64,000 nt of DNA, from NCBI GenBank assembly GCA_001566295.1, contig KQ964255.1, positions 1 to 64,000 of the forward strand, given 5' to 3'. The notes below the pieces were generated by a model that worked only from the letters and a program-made list of their open reading frames with translations, was not told where the DNA came from and did no database searches. Positions 1 to 10,803 of the stretch are shown piece after piece. Position numbers and translations under genes: made by a program. This stretch comes from Microdochium bolleyi. Its lineage: Eukaryota > Ascomycota > Sordariomycetes > Xylariales > Microdochiaceae. Numbering within the stretch: the stretch's first letter is position 1; the number at the start of each line of letters is the position of its first letter.

Positions 1-54
1 GGAGGAGGAGGAGGAGGAGGAGGAGGAGGAGGAGGACGTGGTGGTGGTGGTGGT
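1..54. repeat. GGA microsatellite followed by GGT-type run
   Basis: Twelve perfect GGA units occupy 1-36 and are followed by a TGG/GTG run to about 54. On the plus strand one frame would read polyglutamate, but it stops at 77-79. It could be the 3' end of a gene lying to the left or a purine-rich promoter tract; the window edge prevents a decision. Confidence 0.9.
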
Positions 55-1414
55 GTTTGTTGTGGTCAAGATGAAGTAGGGCGGAGGCGGGTCGTGATGT
101 ACTGCGATGGTGTTTTGGCGATTTGAGGCAGCCGATGCAGTGTCAGGGGCAGGGCCCCCCGGTGGGGAGCAGGGCCCGTCCCCATTGGCCTGCGCGGCTC
201 AGTCGGCGCCCGCCGCCGCTTGGCGCTGTCTAGACGCGAGACCCAGGCTTGGCCTGAGATGTGAGGGATATGGCAGGCAGGAGTCAGGGTCCAAGCAGGT
301 AGGACGACGAGATGTAAAGAAGTGTTGGTTACTGACTTTACTGACTTTTCTGATCAATTGACAATCATCAAAGAGCCTGCTCCAGACAATCGACAGGACA
401 AGACAAGACCCCTGCTCGACTAACACCCGTCCGAGGTAGTCCTGGGAGGCACGCGCCAGTTCCTGGGACGGCCGGCAGAACAGGCTGGCAGATCTCTTGG
501 CCTGCAGTGATGCGCTGTCAAAGCACTGAACCGTGATTCCTTGCAGGTTCAGAGGTTGGCAATGAGCAAAGAGCTAAGTGTATCGTATGGCGGCCTGCCA
601 CTGCCACCGGACTGTCAAAAGGCCAAGGGCGACAGGTGCCAAAATTGCCACCAACGTGGGTTTATGCTTATTCATAGCGCTTTACTTTCGTCTTCGCGCG
701 GGGATCCCGGACTGCGATTGTATGTACAAGGAAATGGAACGTGGTTCTAGACCAATATCCAGCCTCTCATCCCAGCCCCAAGCTCGCGAAAAAGCGTGCT
801 AGTCCAAGCCACCAGCAGACTATTGAAATTACACCCCTTGTGTCACGATGTGCAACTCCCATTTCAAGTCGTAGTCCAGCGAGGCCGACCAATGGAAATC
901 GTCATGCAAACACTACCACGGACAGCAACACTGTGCACAGGGCGCACACACTCGCTAATATCGCCATGATGAAGGTCGAGCAAGGTTGCCCCCCAGCCTC
1001 GCCTGCAGGCCCCGAGACTTTCATTTTACACGCAGAGTGTTCATGGCGGTTACGTGCAACTGAATGGCGACAGCACAGAGCCGTTTTATAGCATTCAACA
1101 GTCACCCAAATATGTAGCAATAACGAACCCGAGCGGCGGAGCTGATCGTATCCTGCAAAGACACAGGACGAGTTGATCAGACGCCGAGGCCGTGTTGGAG
1201 TGCTGATATGTTCTTCACTAGGGCTCCGTTGATGGAATATTATATCCTATTGGAAGGCTTCGGAGAGAGCAGATAGCAAATCTAGGAGTATATCCAAAGT
1301 GCGCATGTCCGTGAGCATGACCCCCAACTCCGCGGCCCATTTCCCCATGTATCGCCCTTCGAATATGAGCAATCCAAGCCTAAAGCTGGAGATACTCAAG
1401 GCGCGGACAACAAG
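55..1414. other. Gene-free stretch
   Basis: No frame longer than about 115 codons and none with recognisable protein character. It probably holds the downstream region of the minus-strand gene ending at 1415 and flanking DNA of a gene to the left. I see no RNA gene or repeat apart from the edge microsatellite. Confidence 0.5.
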
Positions 1415-2107
1415 CTACTTGTCTTTCAAGAGCTTAGGAATATCCAGCCTGATCCTTTGCAGCTTGATAGCTGCGGTGAGTAAAGGAATGCTGACTTCCT
1501 GTTTCTCATCCAGGATCATTTTGCCTCCCCAGGGCTTCTCCAGAACCCACTTGACCTTTCCAGGTTTCCCGGGCTTTCCCATGGTCTCCACAACGAAAAG
1601 GTCGTTGAATCGCTTTGCTGTATTCTTGGAACTGCTAGACCTTGCCGTCCACTCCTTCATCGCCCCCTTCACGCCTTCATATGCAAAGTCCTCGTGCAAT
1701 ATGCGCCAGCATTCCGAGCTGGCTACCACAGCCTGGTCTCGGATATCCAAGTCGTCGCCCTTCTTCGCCAGCTCTTCTGTCTCTACTATGTCCTCGACAT
1801 TGGCACGGACAAGTTTGAGCAGCTGCTTGCAGTGTGTGCCGTCTTCTTTGTCGCGACGATCGATGCACTTGTCAAGCAGGTTCGCTAGCTCGTCGAAGTC
1901 ATGGAGCGTGTGGATGCGTAGGTCGGGCCGCACGTATCTCTGCTGGTAATCGACATCTACCAACGTATTCTTTTGGCCTGGGGCGCTCAGAAACCAGCCT
2001 TCGAGGATCGGTGCTTCTCCACCGGCTGCATCGTCTGCCACATTTGCGTTCTTCCGCTTCTTTGTGTTCGACGGCGCGAAGACAAGCCCAGTCTTGGTGA
2101 CTTTCAT
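1415..2107 (-). CDS. Uncharacterised 230-residue protein
   Basis: I do not recognise the family. The frame is uninterrupted and encodes 230 residues when begun at the ATG at 2107 (MKVTKTGLVF, context CCACGATGA). The frame stays open upstream to 2359, but that extension is low quality (Cys/Trp/His-rich, no domain character), so the internal start is preferred. There is no signal peptide or membrane segment. Residues about 65-150 are rich in Asp, Glu, Lys and Arg and look helical; a Gly-Lys-Pro-Gly-Lys-Pro-Gly-Lys stretch follows, and the chain ends in a basic KLLKDK. The next two genes on the same strand are also unknown, so context gives no function. It is probably soluble and lineage-restricted (inference). 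Confidence 0.6.
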   Translation of the reverse strand: MKVTKTGLVFAPSNTKKRKNANVADDAAGGEAPILEGWFLSAPGQKNTLVDVDYQQRYVRPDLRIHTLHDFDELANLLDKCIDRRDKEDGTHCKQLLKLVRANVEDIVETEELAKKGDDLDIRDQAVVASSECWRILHEDFAYEGVKGAMKEWTARSSSSKNTAKRFNDLFVVETMGKPGKPGKVKWVLEKPWGGKMILDEKQEVSIPLLTAAIKLQRIRLDIPKLLKDK

Positions 2108-3520
2108 CGTGGAAAGAGAAAAGACAGGCTGTGTGAAACCCCTCAAATCAAGGCGGACGTGATGGGACGAGTCGGGAGAATTGTGGATAGTCGTTGCACC
2201 TTCGGACCATTGCACAGGGTCCTCTGTCCAGGAACAAGTTGAACAGATTCGGGGATTTATACAACAATGTTTCTTTCGATTCGTGCCGCAATGCCGTACA
2301 ATGACATGACGGGCAAGATACTTCGAGCCACCGCCCCAGAATATCAAAGAAAGGCACATTCTGGGTCACAAAGATGACAGTCATGCCAACGCTGCGCAGG
2401 AAGCTGCACAAAGACCACAAAGGGGTCAACCCCCCACTGAAGGTCCACCTTGGGTTTTCGACCAACTCGCGTGGCCAAATACTGCCGGAAACCATGCACT
2501 TTGTAGGCTAGGCAGAGAAAGGCTACATTCCAGAGCATGTCTGAGTCAAGAAGAATAGCACTGACCCTTTGCTTGCAGCAGTGGTCAAGTTGACAGCTTG
2601 GGAGCCGCCGAACTCCAAAATAGATACGCTATGTTCCAAATACATACTTCGATATGTTTACGCGTTTATATATGCATGGCATAACAGCCAAGATCCTCTG
2701 GTGAAGCCCAGTATCAGGTTTTCAAACCATGTGCATGGTGTTTCAGCCTTAACCTGTTTCGACCCCCTAGCCACGGAATCTTTCAGTGCAAACACTGCGC
2801 AGAAGTTCGCTTGCGCTTGCGGTACTTGTGTGCTTAAATTGTTGGTTGGTCCCATCAAAGGCACGGGACCAGCTCATCAACGCACCTTCTTTGTTCGAGT
2901 GTGTATGCCCAAAGTGTGGATTGATCAGGGTCGACGGACAACATGCGCAAAGAAGCATCCAAAGACGACCGCACATGAAGATCCATTACTTTCAGTCTCT
3001 TTGTGGTCAGTTCCTCAAAGAAACCGTATGCAGATTCTCTTTCTCATAGCACTCTCCCAAGATCAGGTAGATGTCAGGTATTCCTGCACTCACCAACATC
3101 ACCGAAGGTCGACATTATATCCATTGCTTATTTGGGTGGGAAAATGTGTGGCTCGTGATGTATCTCATTGATAGACACGCAGAGACCAACACCGCCGCCT
3201 TTGATTCTTCCATGTTTCTACAGCTGTGGTGTGGCCCCGAAGGAAATCCATCCTGTTCTTCTTTCCAAATGCCCGGGTCGGTGCTTTTTCAAAATTTTGC
3301 ATGGAAATATGTGAATCAGGCACCCGCCCTTCCTCGGCTTAGATGAGCTACCTGGTGCTCTCATGTATCAGGACATACCACAGGTCTTTGGAAGGCCCGC
3401 TTTCAGGGATCTGACTACATGCTTAATGATCTTCTACGCGTGTAGCATTCCGCGTTTCCGGGACTGAGATCGCAACAGCCATCGTACATGTCTCCAAACT
3501 CGGAGCTCAGATGCCGAAGA
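2108..3520. other. Gene-free stretch
   Basis: Holds the upstream region of the 1415-2107 gene and the downstream region of the 3521-4261 gene. A 200-codon plus-strand frame at 2569-3171 lacks domain character and is treated as chance. AT content is a little higher than in the neighbouring genes. Confidence 0.5.
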
Positions 3521-4261
3521 TTATCCGTGGTGCGTCGCTATCGTCTCAGCAAGGAGCTTCTCCGACCCGAACCACACTGCCTCCCACTCCTTCATGAGCT
3601 GGATCATGTAGCACATAGCCTTCTCAGGGCGCGGCTCCCTCCTGCAGAACAGGCGGCTCTTCCACCGCTCCGACTCCCGCGCCGCAAGATCCGAAAAGAA
3701 CTCCTCGGTGAACACACGGTTCCAGATCTCTGGCGCTGGCAAATTCTTCTGGTCGGGATTGCGCCTGTCCAGGCCGCAGCGCACAAAGGTCCTGTCCAGG
3801 ACAGACTTGCAGACATTTTGTGTCCAGCGGCGCAGGATGTCGTCAGCCATATCGGACAACTTCCCCTCCATCCTGATGACGCTGCCGTCGGTGAACTTCC
3901 TGTTAAATTGCACCACGCGATCGATGTCGCGGCCACCGTGGCTGCAGAACCCATTCATCGTGCGGATGGCGTTGTCGATGACGTCCAGCAGGCGGTGGAA
4001 GTGCCCACGCTCCTCGCGGTGGAGATAGAGATCCACGCCATCGCGCAGATTCTTCATCATGAGAGCGTGTCTGTATGGAAGGTGAGTGCCGGAAAGACGG
4101 CTGTAGGGGTTTGTGTAAGTCCAGTCCCGGCTGTCTTTGTGGTCGTGCGCGTGGCCGGCTTCGTAGCCGGTAGGGCCGTAGAGCCAACCGTTGTGGAAGT
4201 AGTCCCAGCTGTCCCATCGGTTTCCGCGGCGCGGATCGTGGAACTGGAATCTGGCTCTCAT
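3521..4261 (-). CDS. Uncharacterised 246-residue protein
   Basis: I do not recognise the family. The single frame begins with ATG at 4261 (MRARFQFHDP) and ends in TAA after ATHHG. The first 60 residues are unusually rich in Trp, Tyr, Gly and His, including WDYFHNGWLYGPTGYEAGHA and a HAHDHK stretch. The middle (about 70-170) is charged and alpha-helical in appearance. Two Cys-containing segments occur (FCSHGG near residue 105 and LFCRREPRP near 205). No signal peptide or membrane span is visible. It lies between two other minus-strand unknowns, about 1.4 kb and 0.7 kb away, each presumably with its own promoter. The aromatic N-terminus could be a ligand-binding or structural feature, but nothing in the sequence proves it. 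Confidence 0.6.
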   Translation of the reverse strand: MRARFQFHDPRRGNRWDSWDYFHNGWLYGPTGYEAGHAHDHKDSRDWTYTNPYSRLSGTHLPYRHALMMKNLRDGVDLYLHREERGHFHRLLDVIDNAIRTMNGFCSHGGRDIDRVVQFNRKFTDGSVIRMEGKLSDMADDILRRWTQNVCKSVLDRTFVRCGLDRRNPDQKNLPAPEIWNRVFTEEFFSDLAARESERWKSRLFCRREPRPEKAMCYMIQLMKEWEAVWFGSEKLLAETIATHHG

Positions 4262-4966
4262 TCTGGTGGGGTATTACTGGTCGACGCTGTGCATTGGCTT
4301 TCGTGATGGGACTGATGGTGGAGTTCAGGGACTGAAGGGTTGGTGCTGCCATATTGAATAATAAGGCGGATTCGTGTGGAATTTATCGTATGAAGATGTG
4401 AAGTCAGACAGAGTTGGGCAGATACCTGAAGTGACTTTGTGAGGCCACCCTCTGAATCATTTCTCCAGAAGGTACCTGTCATGGTGACCTAGCTGTAAGG
4501 CACCTCGACGACTTGGTGACACGTAAAGCAAACGCGTGGGGATGCCTTGCTCCGATTACTCAGAAGTCTCTACCGTTGTTGCATGTTCTAGTTGCAAACA
4601 TCTCTTGTACTGAGGTGAAACCGGCAGGTTGTGTTGGTATTGTGCGATTGCTTTGCCATGATGCTCAGGGTCATCTGGGCTCGTCCCAGATGGACGAACA
4701 CTCATTGGCTGTGGACTGCAAAGTACTCACAGAACTGTGCCCACAATGAAACAACGTATCATACTCGGCTACCTGAGGGTAATCCAAACATGTCAGGAAG
4801 ACTCAAAATATGACACGCCCTACTTTCATCAATTCGATCCAGCATGGTTTCGGGGCGACAAAGGTCGTTCATCAATAGGACAACAATCCAAACAGATCCT
4901 GGCCGCATACAATGAGAAATTCATCGCTCGCATTCCATGCGTGAAAACCTTCGTCCTCATCAAAAT
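4262..4966. other. Gene-free stretch
   Basis: Promoter side of the 3521-4261 gene and 3' side of the 4967-6166 gene. Only short overlapping frames on both strands; nothing recognisable. Confidence 0.5.
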
Positions 4967-6166
4967 CTAGCCCTTTCGTAGAGTCCTCCCCAGCACCGAG
5001 TCCAGCATGTGATAATCCTCCCTCGGTGCCTCGCCACGGAATCGCTCGTTGAACCGGGTCGCCCACTCGGTCAGGTACTTGACGGCCTCGAGATGTTCTC
5101 CAGGCAGGAACAACGCCATGACGACTTTCCGACCAGCCTCGATCTCCACGGCACCTAGCTCACCACCACCACCACTGGCGGTCGCGCCGGAGCGGATCAT
5201 CCCGTCAACAGCAGCAGTCTGGCACTCCCTCGCCACGACCCGCAGCAGCACGCTGACCTTGTCGCAGAACTCCGTCGCGGGGTCGAGATACCCCATGATG
5301 GCCCTGAACCGCGGCGACCCCCTCGGCGGAGGCACGGGACCGCCGTGCGTGCCGCAGGTGACAGCCGCGTCGAGGCCCATGTACGTCTCGTACAGCAGCA
5401 CCACCGCGTGCCCAAAGTCGCGCGCCCACTCCGTCTCGACGCTGTCGCAGCCGTGCACGTACACGCTCCACTCGACGAGCCACTTGGCGAGGTGCTCTCC
5501 CGTGAAGACGGCGTCGCCGACCCGGGCGAGCGGGAGGTGCTCGGGCTTCCAGTACTCCTTTACCACGGTGACAGGGTCCATGCCGTAGTCAATGACCATC
5601 TGCGTGTCGGGAGCCGCTTCGATCGCGAGGTGCGGGTAGAGCGCAAAGAAGTGCTTGTTGAACTCGTCCTTGTCCTGCGCGGGCGTCAGGGGTGTCTCGT
5701 CACGCGCGTGGGGGCTGGAGCCATGGTGATCGTGGAGGTGATTGATGTCAGATTCGTAAGTGAAGAGCTCCTGCTTGACCGGGCAGAAGCGTGGGAAGCG
5801 TCTGCGGTCCGGGTTGGGGATGTCCCAGACGTCGCGGACGATGAGCTTGACACGGGCGTACAGGTTCTTGATTTCCTCGTCGACGGTCTCCCAGTCGGTT
5901 TCGTGGTCTTGAGGCGCGCTTTTGCTGTTTTCATTGCCACCACTGTCATCGTCGATGGCATCATTGGCGAATATCTCGGCCATTGGCGGGAAGAAGCTGT
6001 CTCCAGGCCAGCCAGTGACGGTGTATGCCGGCGATCCCGGGCTCGTGGTCGGTGTGCGTCGCGTTGGCGACGCAGGCGGAGTGACGAAGTCGAGCGCGTG
6101 CTGGAGAGACTTTGCGAGACGTCTCTCGGTCGCCTTGATGGCCTTACCAACCGCGATTCCCCGCAT
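4967..6166 (-). CDS. Uncharacterised 399-residue protein
   Basis: Unrecognised. It starts at ATG 6166 in a good context (TTACCATGCGG) and stops with TAG at 4967-4969. The N-terminus (residues about 1-30) is a basic amphipathic helix. It is followed by a Pro/Ser/Thr-rich linker (about 30-60) and an acidic stretch (about 65-95, DDDSGG and DWETVDEEIKN). The remaining 300 residues are ordinary globular sequence with WDIPNPDRRRFPRFCPVK near residue 115 and several Trp/His/Tyr-rich segments. No transmembrane span is seen. A basic amphipathic N-terminus could be a mitochondrial presequence, but the rest gives no support. It is GC-richer than the flanks, as expected for a real coding region here. Confidence 0.65.
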   Translation of the reverse strand: MRGIAVGKAIKATERRLAKSLQHALDFVTPPASPTRRTPTTSPGSPAYTVTGWPGDSFFPPMAEIFANDAIDDDSGGNENSKSAPQDHETDWETVDEEIKNLYARVKLIVRDVWDIPNPDRRRFPRFCPVKQELFTYESDINHLHDHHGSSPHARDETPLTPAQDKDEFNKHFFALYPHLAIEAAPDTQMVIDYGMDPVTVVKEYWKPEHLPLARVGDAVFTGEHLAKWLVEWSVYVHGCDSVETEWARDFGHAVVLLYETYMGLDAAVTCGTHGGPVPPPRGSPRFRAIMGYLDPATEFCDKVSVLLRVVARECQTAAVDGMIRSGATASGGGGELGAVEIEAGRKVVMALFLPGEHLEAVKYLTEWATRFNERFRGEAPREDYHMLDSVLGRTLRKG

Positions 6167-6955
6167 GGTAACTTCCGTTGGTTCGTGGCGTGTCTTGCCA
6201 TAGACTACGCGGTGATGAGGCGAGGTAAAGTGTAAAGCGAAGATGAGAATTACGACTGCTCCTGTGCTTGAGGGTCGAGTGATTTGAGATTGCTCTGCGG
6301 AAACAAAAGTCCAGAACTCTGTGCCTGGCGTTGATGTAGCAACGGGGAGACTGGCGAAGGCAACGCGCGATCCAAACTGAGGAACAGGTTCCGTGCAGAA
6401 ATGGCAGGCAAGCTGTGATTATGGGCTGAGGGGAGGACTGAGGTAATTGGATTCTTCTGGCCCCGGGCTGGTCTCGCCGCTGCAGACTTTATGCGTTTGC
6501 ACTCCTTGAAAATCAGTGTGAAGTTGTCATGAGGCACTCAATTGTGATCAAGTTGTCTCAGCCAGGACATCCAGACAATGGAAGCCGTGAAGTAGATCTA
6601 TTTGTCTTTTTGCATAAGTCTACAGTGTCTTTATCTTTACATACATGTACATGAGAGTACTCTAAATCATTGTGCTCATTGCCGCTTTCCTTGGAACGGT
6701 TTGCTGACCGCCCCAGTAGCGTCCCCATCATACAAGTGCCCTTGATCGTTATCGTACACTTGTTCGTCACTCAGCATTACAACTGGTAATACAGTGTTAT
6801 AGGGCTGTTCTTCTGGCCGAGAAGTGGTCATGCACAATCAAGATTGCAGGAAGGCTTCCGATGAAGCAAGTCGAGATCTCCTGACATGAGAACCGTGCGG
6901 CCAGGGTGGGCTGCGCCGAACCTTGTACAGCTCCAAGTTCCGGGGTCGGATAGAT
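6167..6955. other. Gene-free stretch
   Basis: Upstream region of the 4967-6166 gene and 3' flank of mitochondrial IF-2. No supported gene, repeat or RNA. Confidence 0.5.
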
Positions 6956-9900
6956 TTAGAGCTTCCTCGCAGTGCGAATCTCCTCGTAGGCTTGGATCTG
7001 GTCGCCCTCGCGGATGTCCTGGAAGCCGTCGAACTCCATGCCACACTCCGTGCCCTTGCGCATCTCAGGGACGTCCTTCTTGTGGTGCTTCAGGGTTTCC
7101 AGTTTACCTGTACACGAATCAACATTAGTCAATTGCCATGACACAAAGCGTTGGTTGGGGAGAAAAGTGGCTGGTGAGCTTACCATCGAAGATCTTCTCG
7201 CCGCCACGGAATACGCGGTACATGCTGCCAATCGCCACGGTGCCGTTGCGCACCCTGCAGCCCGCGATGTTCTTGAACATGCGACCCTTGGTGTTGTACT
7301 GGAAGACCTGCTGCACCTCTGCCTCGCCAAGAACTTTGGAAGCGATATCTGGCGCGAGATAGCTGCTCAGCGTAGCCTTGACGTCGTCAATCAAATGGTA
7401 GATGATGGTATGATCGAGAATTTTGACCCCCTGCTCATCTGCAAGGCGCTTGATATTCGACGGCGTCGTGGTGGCGAAATTGATGATGACTGAGCCAGAC
7501 ATGGCCGCATGCTCGACGTCGAACTCAGTGATCGGCCCTGCGGCCGAGCGGAGGACTCGGGGCATTACCTCGTTGTTGCCAATCTCCTGGATCGAGGCGC
7601 AGACCGCCTCCACCGAGCCGTGTACATCAGCCTTGACGGCAAAGTTGATCACCCTCGGCCCGTCGCTCGTACCGTCCTCCCCAGATCTCGCGGCCTCATC
7701 GGCAGCAGTCTTGGCTTCGCGCATGACGACTGCCTTGCGTGCGTTCCATTTTCCGCGAGCACCGTCCTTGACCTCCGCGCGCGCTGTCTGCATGGCACGT
7801 CGTCGCTGTTCGTCTTGGGCGTTGCGCACCTCCGAGATGGCCGCGTGGTCAGTGGCGGCTTGCTCCTGCTCGCGCAAGCTCTCCCGATACTCAATTGCCG
7901 TTCGTGCGCGACCTTCGTCAGGTGCCTCGACGACTTCATCGCCTGCCGCCGGTAACTCTCTCCAACCATAGATCTCGATAGCAGTGCCCGGGCCAGCCTC
8001 CGTAACATTGACTCCTGCTTCGTTCCGAAGGTGCCGGATCTTGGCAAATGTTGTGCCGGCAGTGATGATATCTCCCGGCCGCATCGTGCCGCGGCGGACA
8101 AGGACAGTTGCAACCTTGCCACTGGCCTTGAGACTGCTCTCGAGGATCCAGCCTTCTGAAGGACCGTCATCCTCGGCTCGCATGTCCAGGATTTCTGCCA
8201 ATGTAACGATGTTCTCTTCCAGCTCGTCCATGCCCAGGCCAGTCTTGCCGCTTACGCAGACAACCTGCACGTCACCGCCAAAGTCTTCGAGCTCGACGCC
8301 GTTGCGCGCCAGATCGCTCTTAACCTGCTCAACCCGCGCGGTGTCTTTGTCGACCTTGTTGATGGCGACGATGATTGGGACTTTGGCACTCTGCGCGTGC
8401 TTGAGAGCCTCAAGTGTCTGCGGCTTCACACTGTCGTCCGCCGCGACTACGAGCACCACAATATCCGTGACGTTGGCCCCGCGCTGTCGCATGGTCAAGA
8501 ATGCGGCGTGACCCGGTGTGTCAAGGAATGTGATCTGTTTGCCGGTCGACATCTTCACTGAAAAAGCGCCAATGTGCTGCGTGATGCCGCCATGCTCCTG
8601 AGCCGCCACTGATGATTTTCGAAGATAATCAAGCAGAGTCGTCTTGCCATGATCGACGTGGCCCATGATTGTGACGACTGGTGGTCGTTGTGGCAGGATG
8701 GATGGATCTGCGGCCGGCGGCCTAGGTTTCAGGTCACGCTCAATGCCAACCTCAACAGTAGGTTCGTAGCCGTACTCCTGAGCCACGAGCGCCGCTGTCT
8801 CCCCTGCCATGATGCTGTCCTGCGTGATATTCTCGAAGCCAAGCTCAGCCAGCTGCTCCAGGAACAAGGGCGGCTCCACTTTCAGAGCACTCGCCAGAGC
8901 TGAAATGGTGATGAGCTCCGGCAGCTTGATCGGTATCGGTCCTGTGCGCTCAGCCTCCTTCGCTGCCTTGCGCTCGGCTTTAAGCCGTTGTTTCTCGAGA
9001 TATGCTTCGTACGCCTCTGCGCCTTCAGAATCGATCTCATCATCTTCCTCGAAGCGGGAATTGGAGCCGCGGCCAGCATTGCCCCCCTTCCTTTGGTCCC
9101 TCTTTCCGCCCTTGCGCTCAGGCGCGCCATACACGTCTTCCTCGATTTCAAATTGCCTTCGGCCCCGATCTCGCCCCTCTCTGCCTTTGGCCGATGTGGC
9201 TTCTTGTCGAGAGCCGCCAACGCGTCCCCCAAGAGCAGCCTGCTCTTGACTCTGCTGCTTTTCTGAGGCATACGGATCTTGTTTCTTCTTCTGCCTCGGC
9301 ATATTGTCGAGCGGGCTGTACCAGTCGCTGGCGGCGTCGGGTGTTGGTCTTTTTGGCGCTATGGCCTCTTTTTTTAGAAGCGTGCCAAGGAAGTCTGCAT
9401 TGTTCTCTTGCATCGCCGGCGGCGCCTTCCTCGTCAGTTGGGACCAAGCTCCGTTGCCTGGTGTGGGACCAGGAACGGGTGTGGCAGAAGGCATTACCCT
9501 CTTGGGGATCTCCCTTGTCCGCTGCTCCATTGCGGGAGCACCCCATGACTTTTTGCGCTTTACCTCTGTTGGTTGAGGATTCTCCCGAACCGCGTCGAAT
9601 CGTCCGTTTGGCTCGCTGCTAGGTCGTGGTGTGCTCAACGTTGTGGGTTGATCCAGCTTGGCTGCCGTGGCCGGAGACACAGGCGCGGGCGCAGGCGAAG
9701 GAGCCGGACGGGCTCTGGCACCAGGCGCTATGCCCGAGAATCGTGGGCTCTCTGTTGCTTTCCAGCTAGCCGGCCGTGTTGGTTGGCCCGTCAGCCTTTC
9801 CATGCCAGACAGCTTGCTGCTTTCCTTCCTGTTTTCCGCCGCTTCTCGCTGCCAACCTTCGTATATGGCACCCTGGCGCTCAGCGTTGAATACATGCTTG

Positions 9901-10354
9901 AATGGCGGCAACGGTCGTTTGGGCTGCGTGGGTTTCTGCGCTTCTTCTCGTTGAGCTAGTAACCGCTTCCGTTGTTCAAGCTCGTGGGGGCTGAGGAGAT
10001 CGTCGCTTGGAGCGGTGGCTGGCTTCGCGAAGCTCGATGCCCCCCAGCCAGAGCCGCCGCGAGGGCCCAGAGCAGAGGGGGCACCCCAGCTACTGGCTCC
10101 CGGAGTCCGTGGGCCTATCGGGGTCGATGACGAAGGTGGCCCTTGGGAGTCGCTCTGTCGCAAAGTTCGTGTCGTGGATATCGTACGGTAGGCCGTTGAT
10201 AGGCTGCGCTGCGCGAGCACGCGATGCTGGCAGAGGGCACAGACACCAGCGTCGCGCCGTATCTAGAGTGTAGGGCCCGTGTGTGAGCTGTTGCCATGAA
10301 GCTGGGAGCGCTGCGGGAGGTGTCACTTACCTGCGCGGTCCTGCTTCTGATCAT
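6956..10354 (-). CDS. Mitochondrial translation initiation factor IF-2
   Basis: GTPase that brings initiator tRNA to the small mitochondrial ribosomal subunit. Three exons fit: 10331-10354 (eight codons, MIRSRTAQ), 7184-10262 and 6956-7107, with introns of 68 nt (GTAAGT...TAG) and 76 nt (GTAAGC...CAG), giving 1084 residues. The start has a CACCATGA context. The N-terminus is Arg-, Ser- and Ala-rich without acidic residues, as in a mitochondrial presequence. A long Pro/Arg-rich region precedes the G domain. G1 is GHVDHGKT at 542-549, followed by DTPGHAAF, and NKVD at 643-646. The beta-barrel domain II, the IF2 domain III around PRVLRSAAGPITEFDVEHAA, and a terminal domain IV ending FDGFQDIREGDQIQAYE follow. 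An extra 150-residue charged helical insert (ERRRAMQTARAEVKDG region) sits late in domain II, as in fungal orthologues. It diverges from the gene at 10804. Confidence 0.95.
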
Positions 10355-10803
10355 GGTGCCGGATTATGCCGGTTGGCGAGGCGATACTACCGGGACATTG
10401 GCGAGTGCGTAGGAAAGTCCAGCTGTGGTGACTGTTTCTCCCAGGGCTGGTGCTCGGGTGGGCAAAGTGCTGTGACGTGGTGTCGCGCGCGACCTTGACG
10501 TCTTGAAAATAAATCTGGATCCCACTTTCCATCGCGGAATTGCCCCAGTGGGGACAAGGTGCAGGGGTCGATCCGTCCAGGGACCAAAACGGTGGATGCT
10601 ACAGTAGGCACATTTGTCCCGCCACAACGGCAGGGAAACCGTCTCGTGCCGGTCGTGTGCAGACGGCTCCACCCCAACGACACAACGGGCTTGGTCATCC
10701 TTCAAGCAGATCTGGCTTCAATATCAGGGCGGCTTCCACCGTATCACCGTCCCCGTCTCAGACGTTGTTACCTCGGGCACAAGAACACTGCACATCATCG
10801 AAG
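10355..10803. promoter_or_regulatory. Probable bidirectional promoter
   Basis: 449 bp lie between the divergent starts of mitochondrial IF-2 (minus) and the membrane protein at 10804 (plus). The interval contains no credible gene of its own; the frames here are chance or continue in frame into the membrane-protein gene. The divergent arrangement is seen; shared regulation is inference. Confidence 0.5.

Noticed and set aside
5345..6235. 296-codon plus-strand frame opposite the 4967-6166 gene
   Set aside because: Antisense shadow of the better-supported minus frame, rich in Val/Arg/Asp as expected from complement codons.
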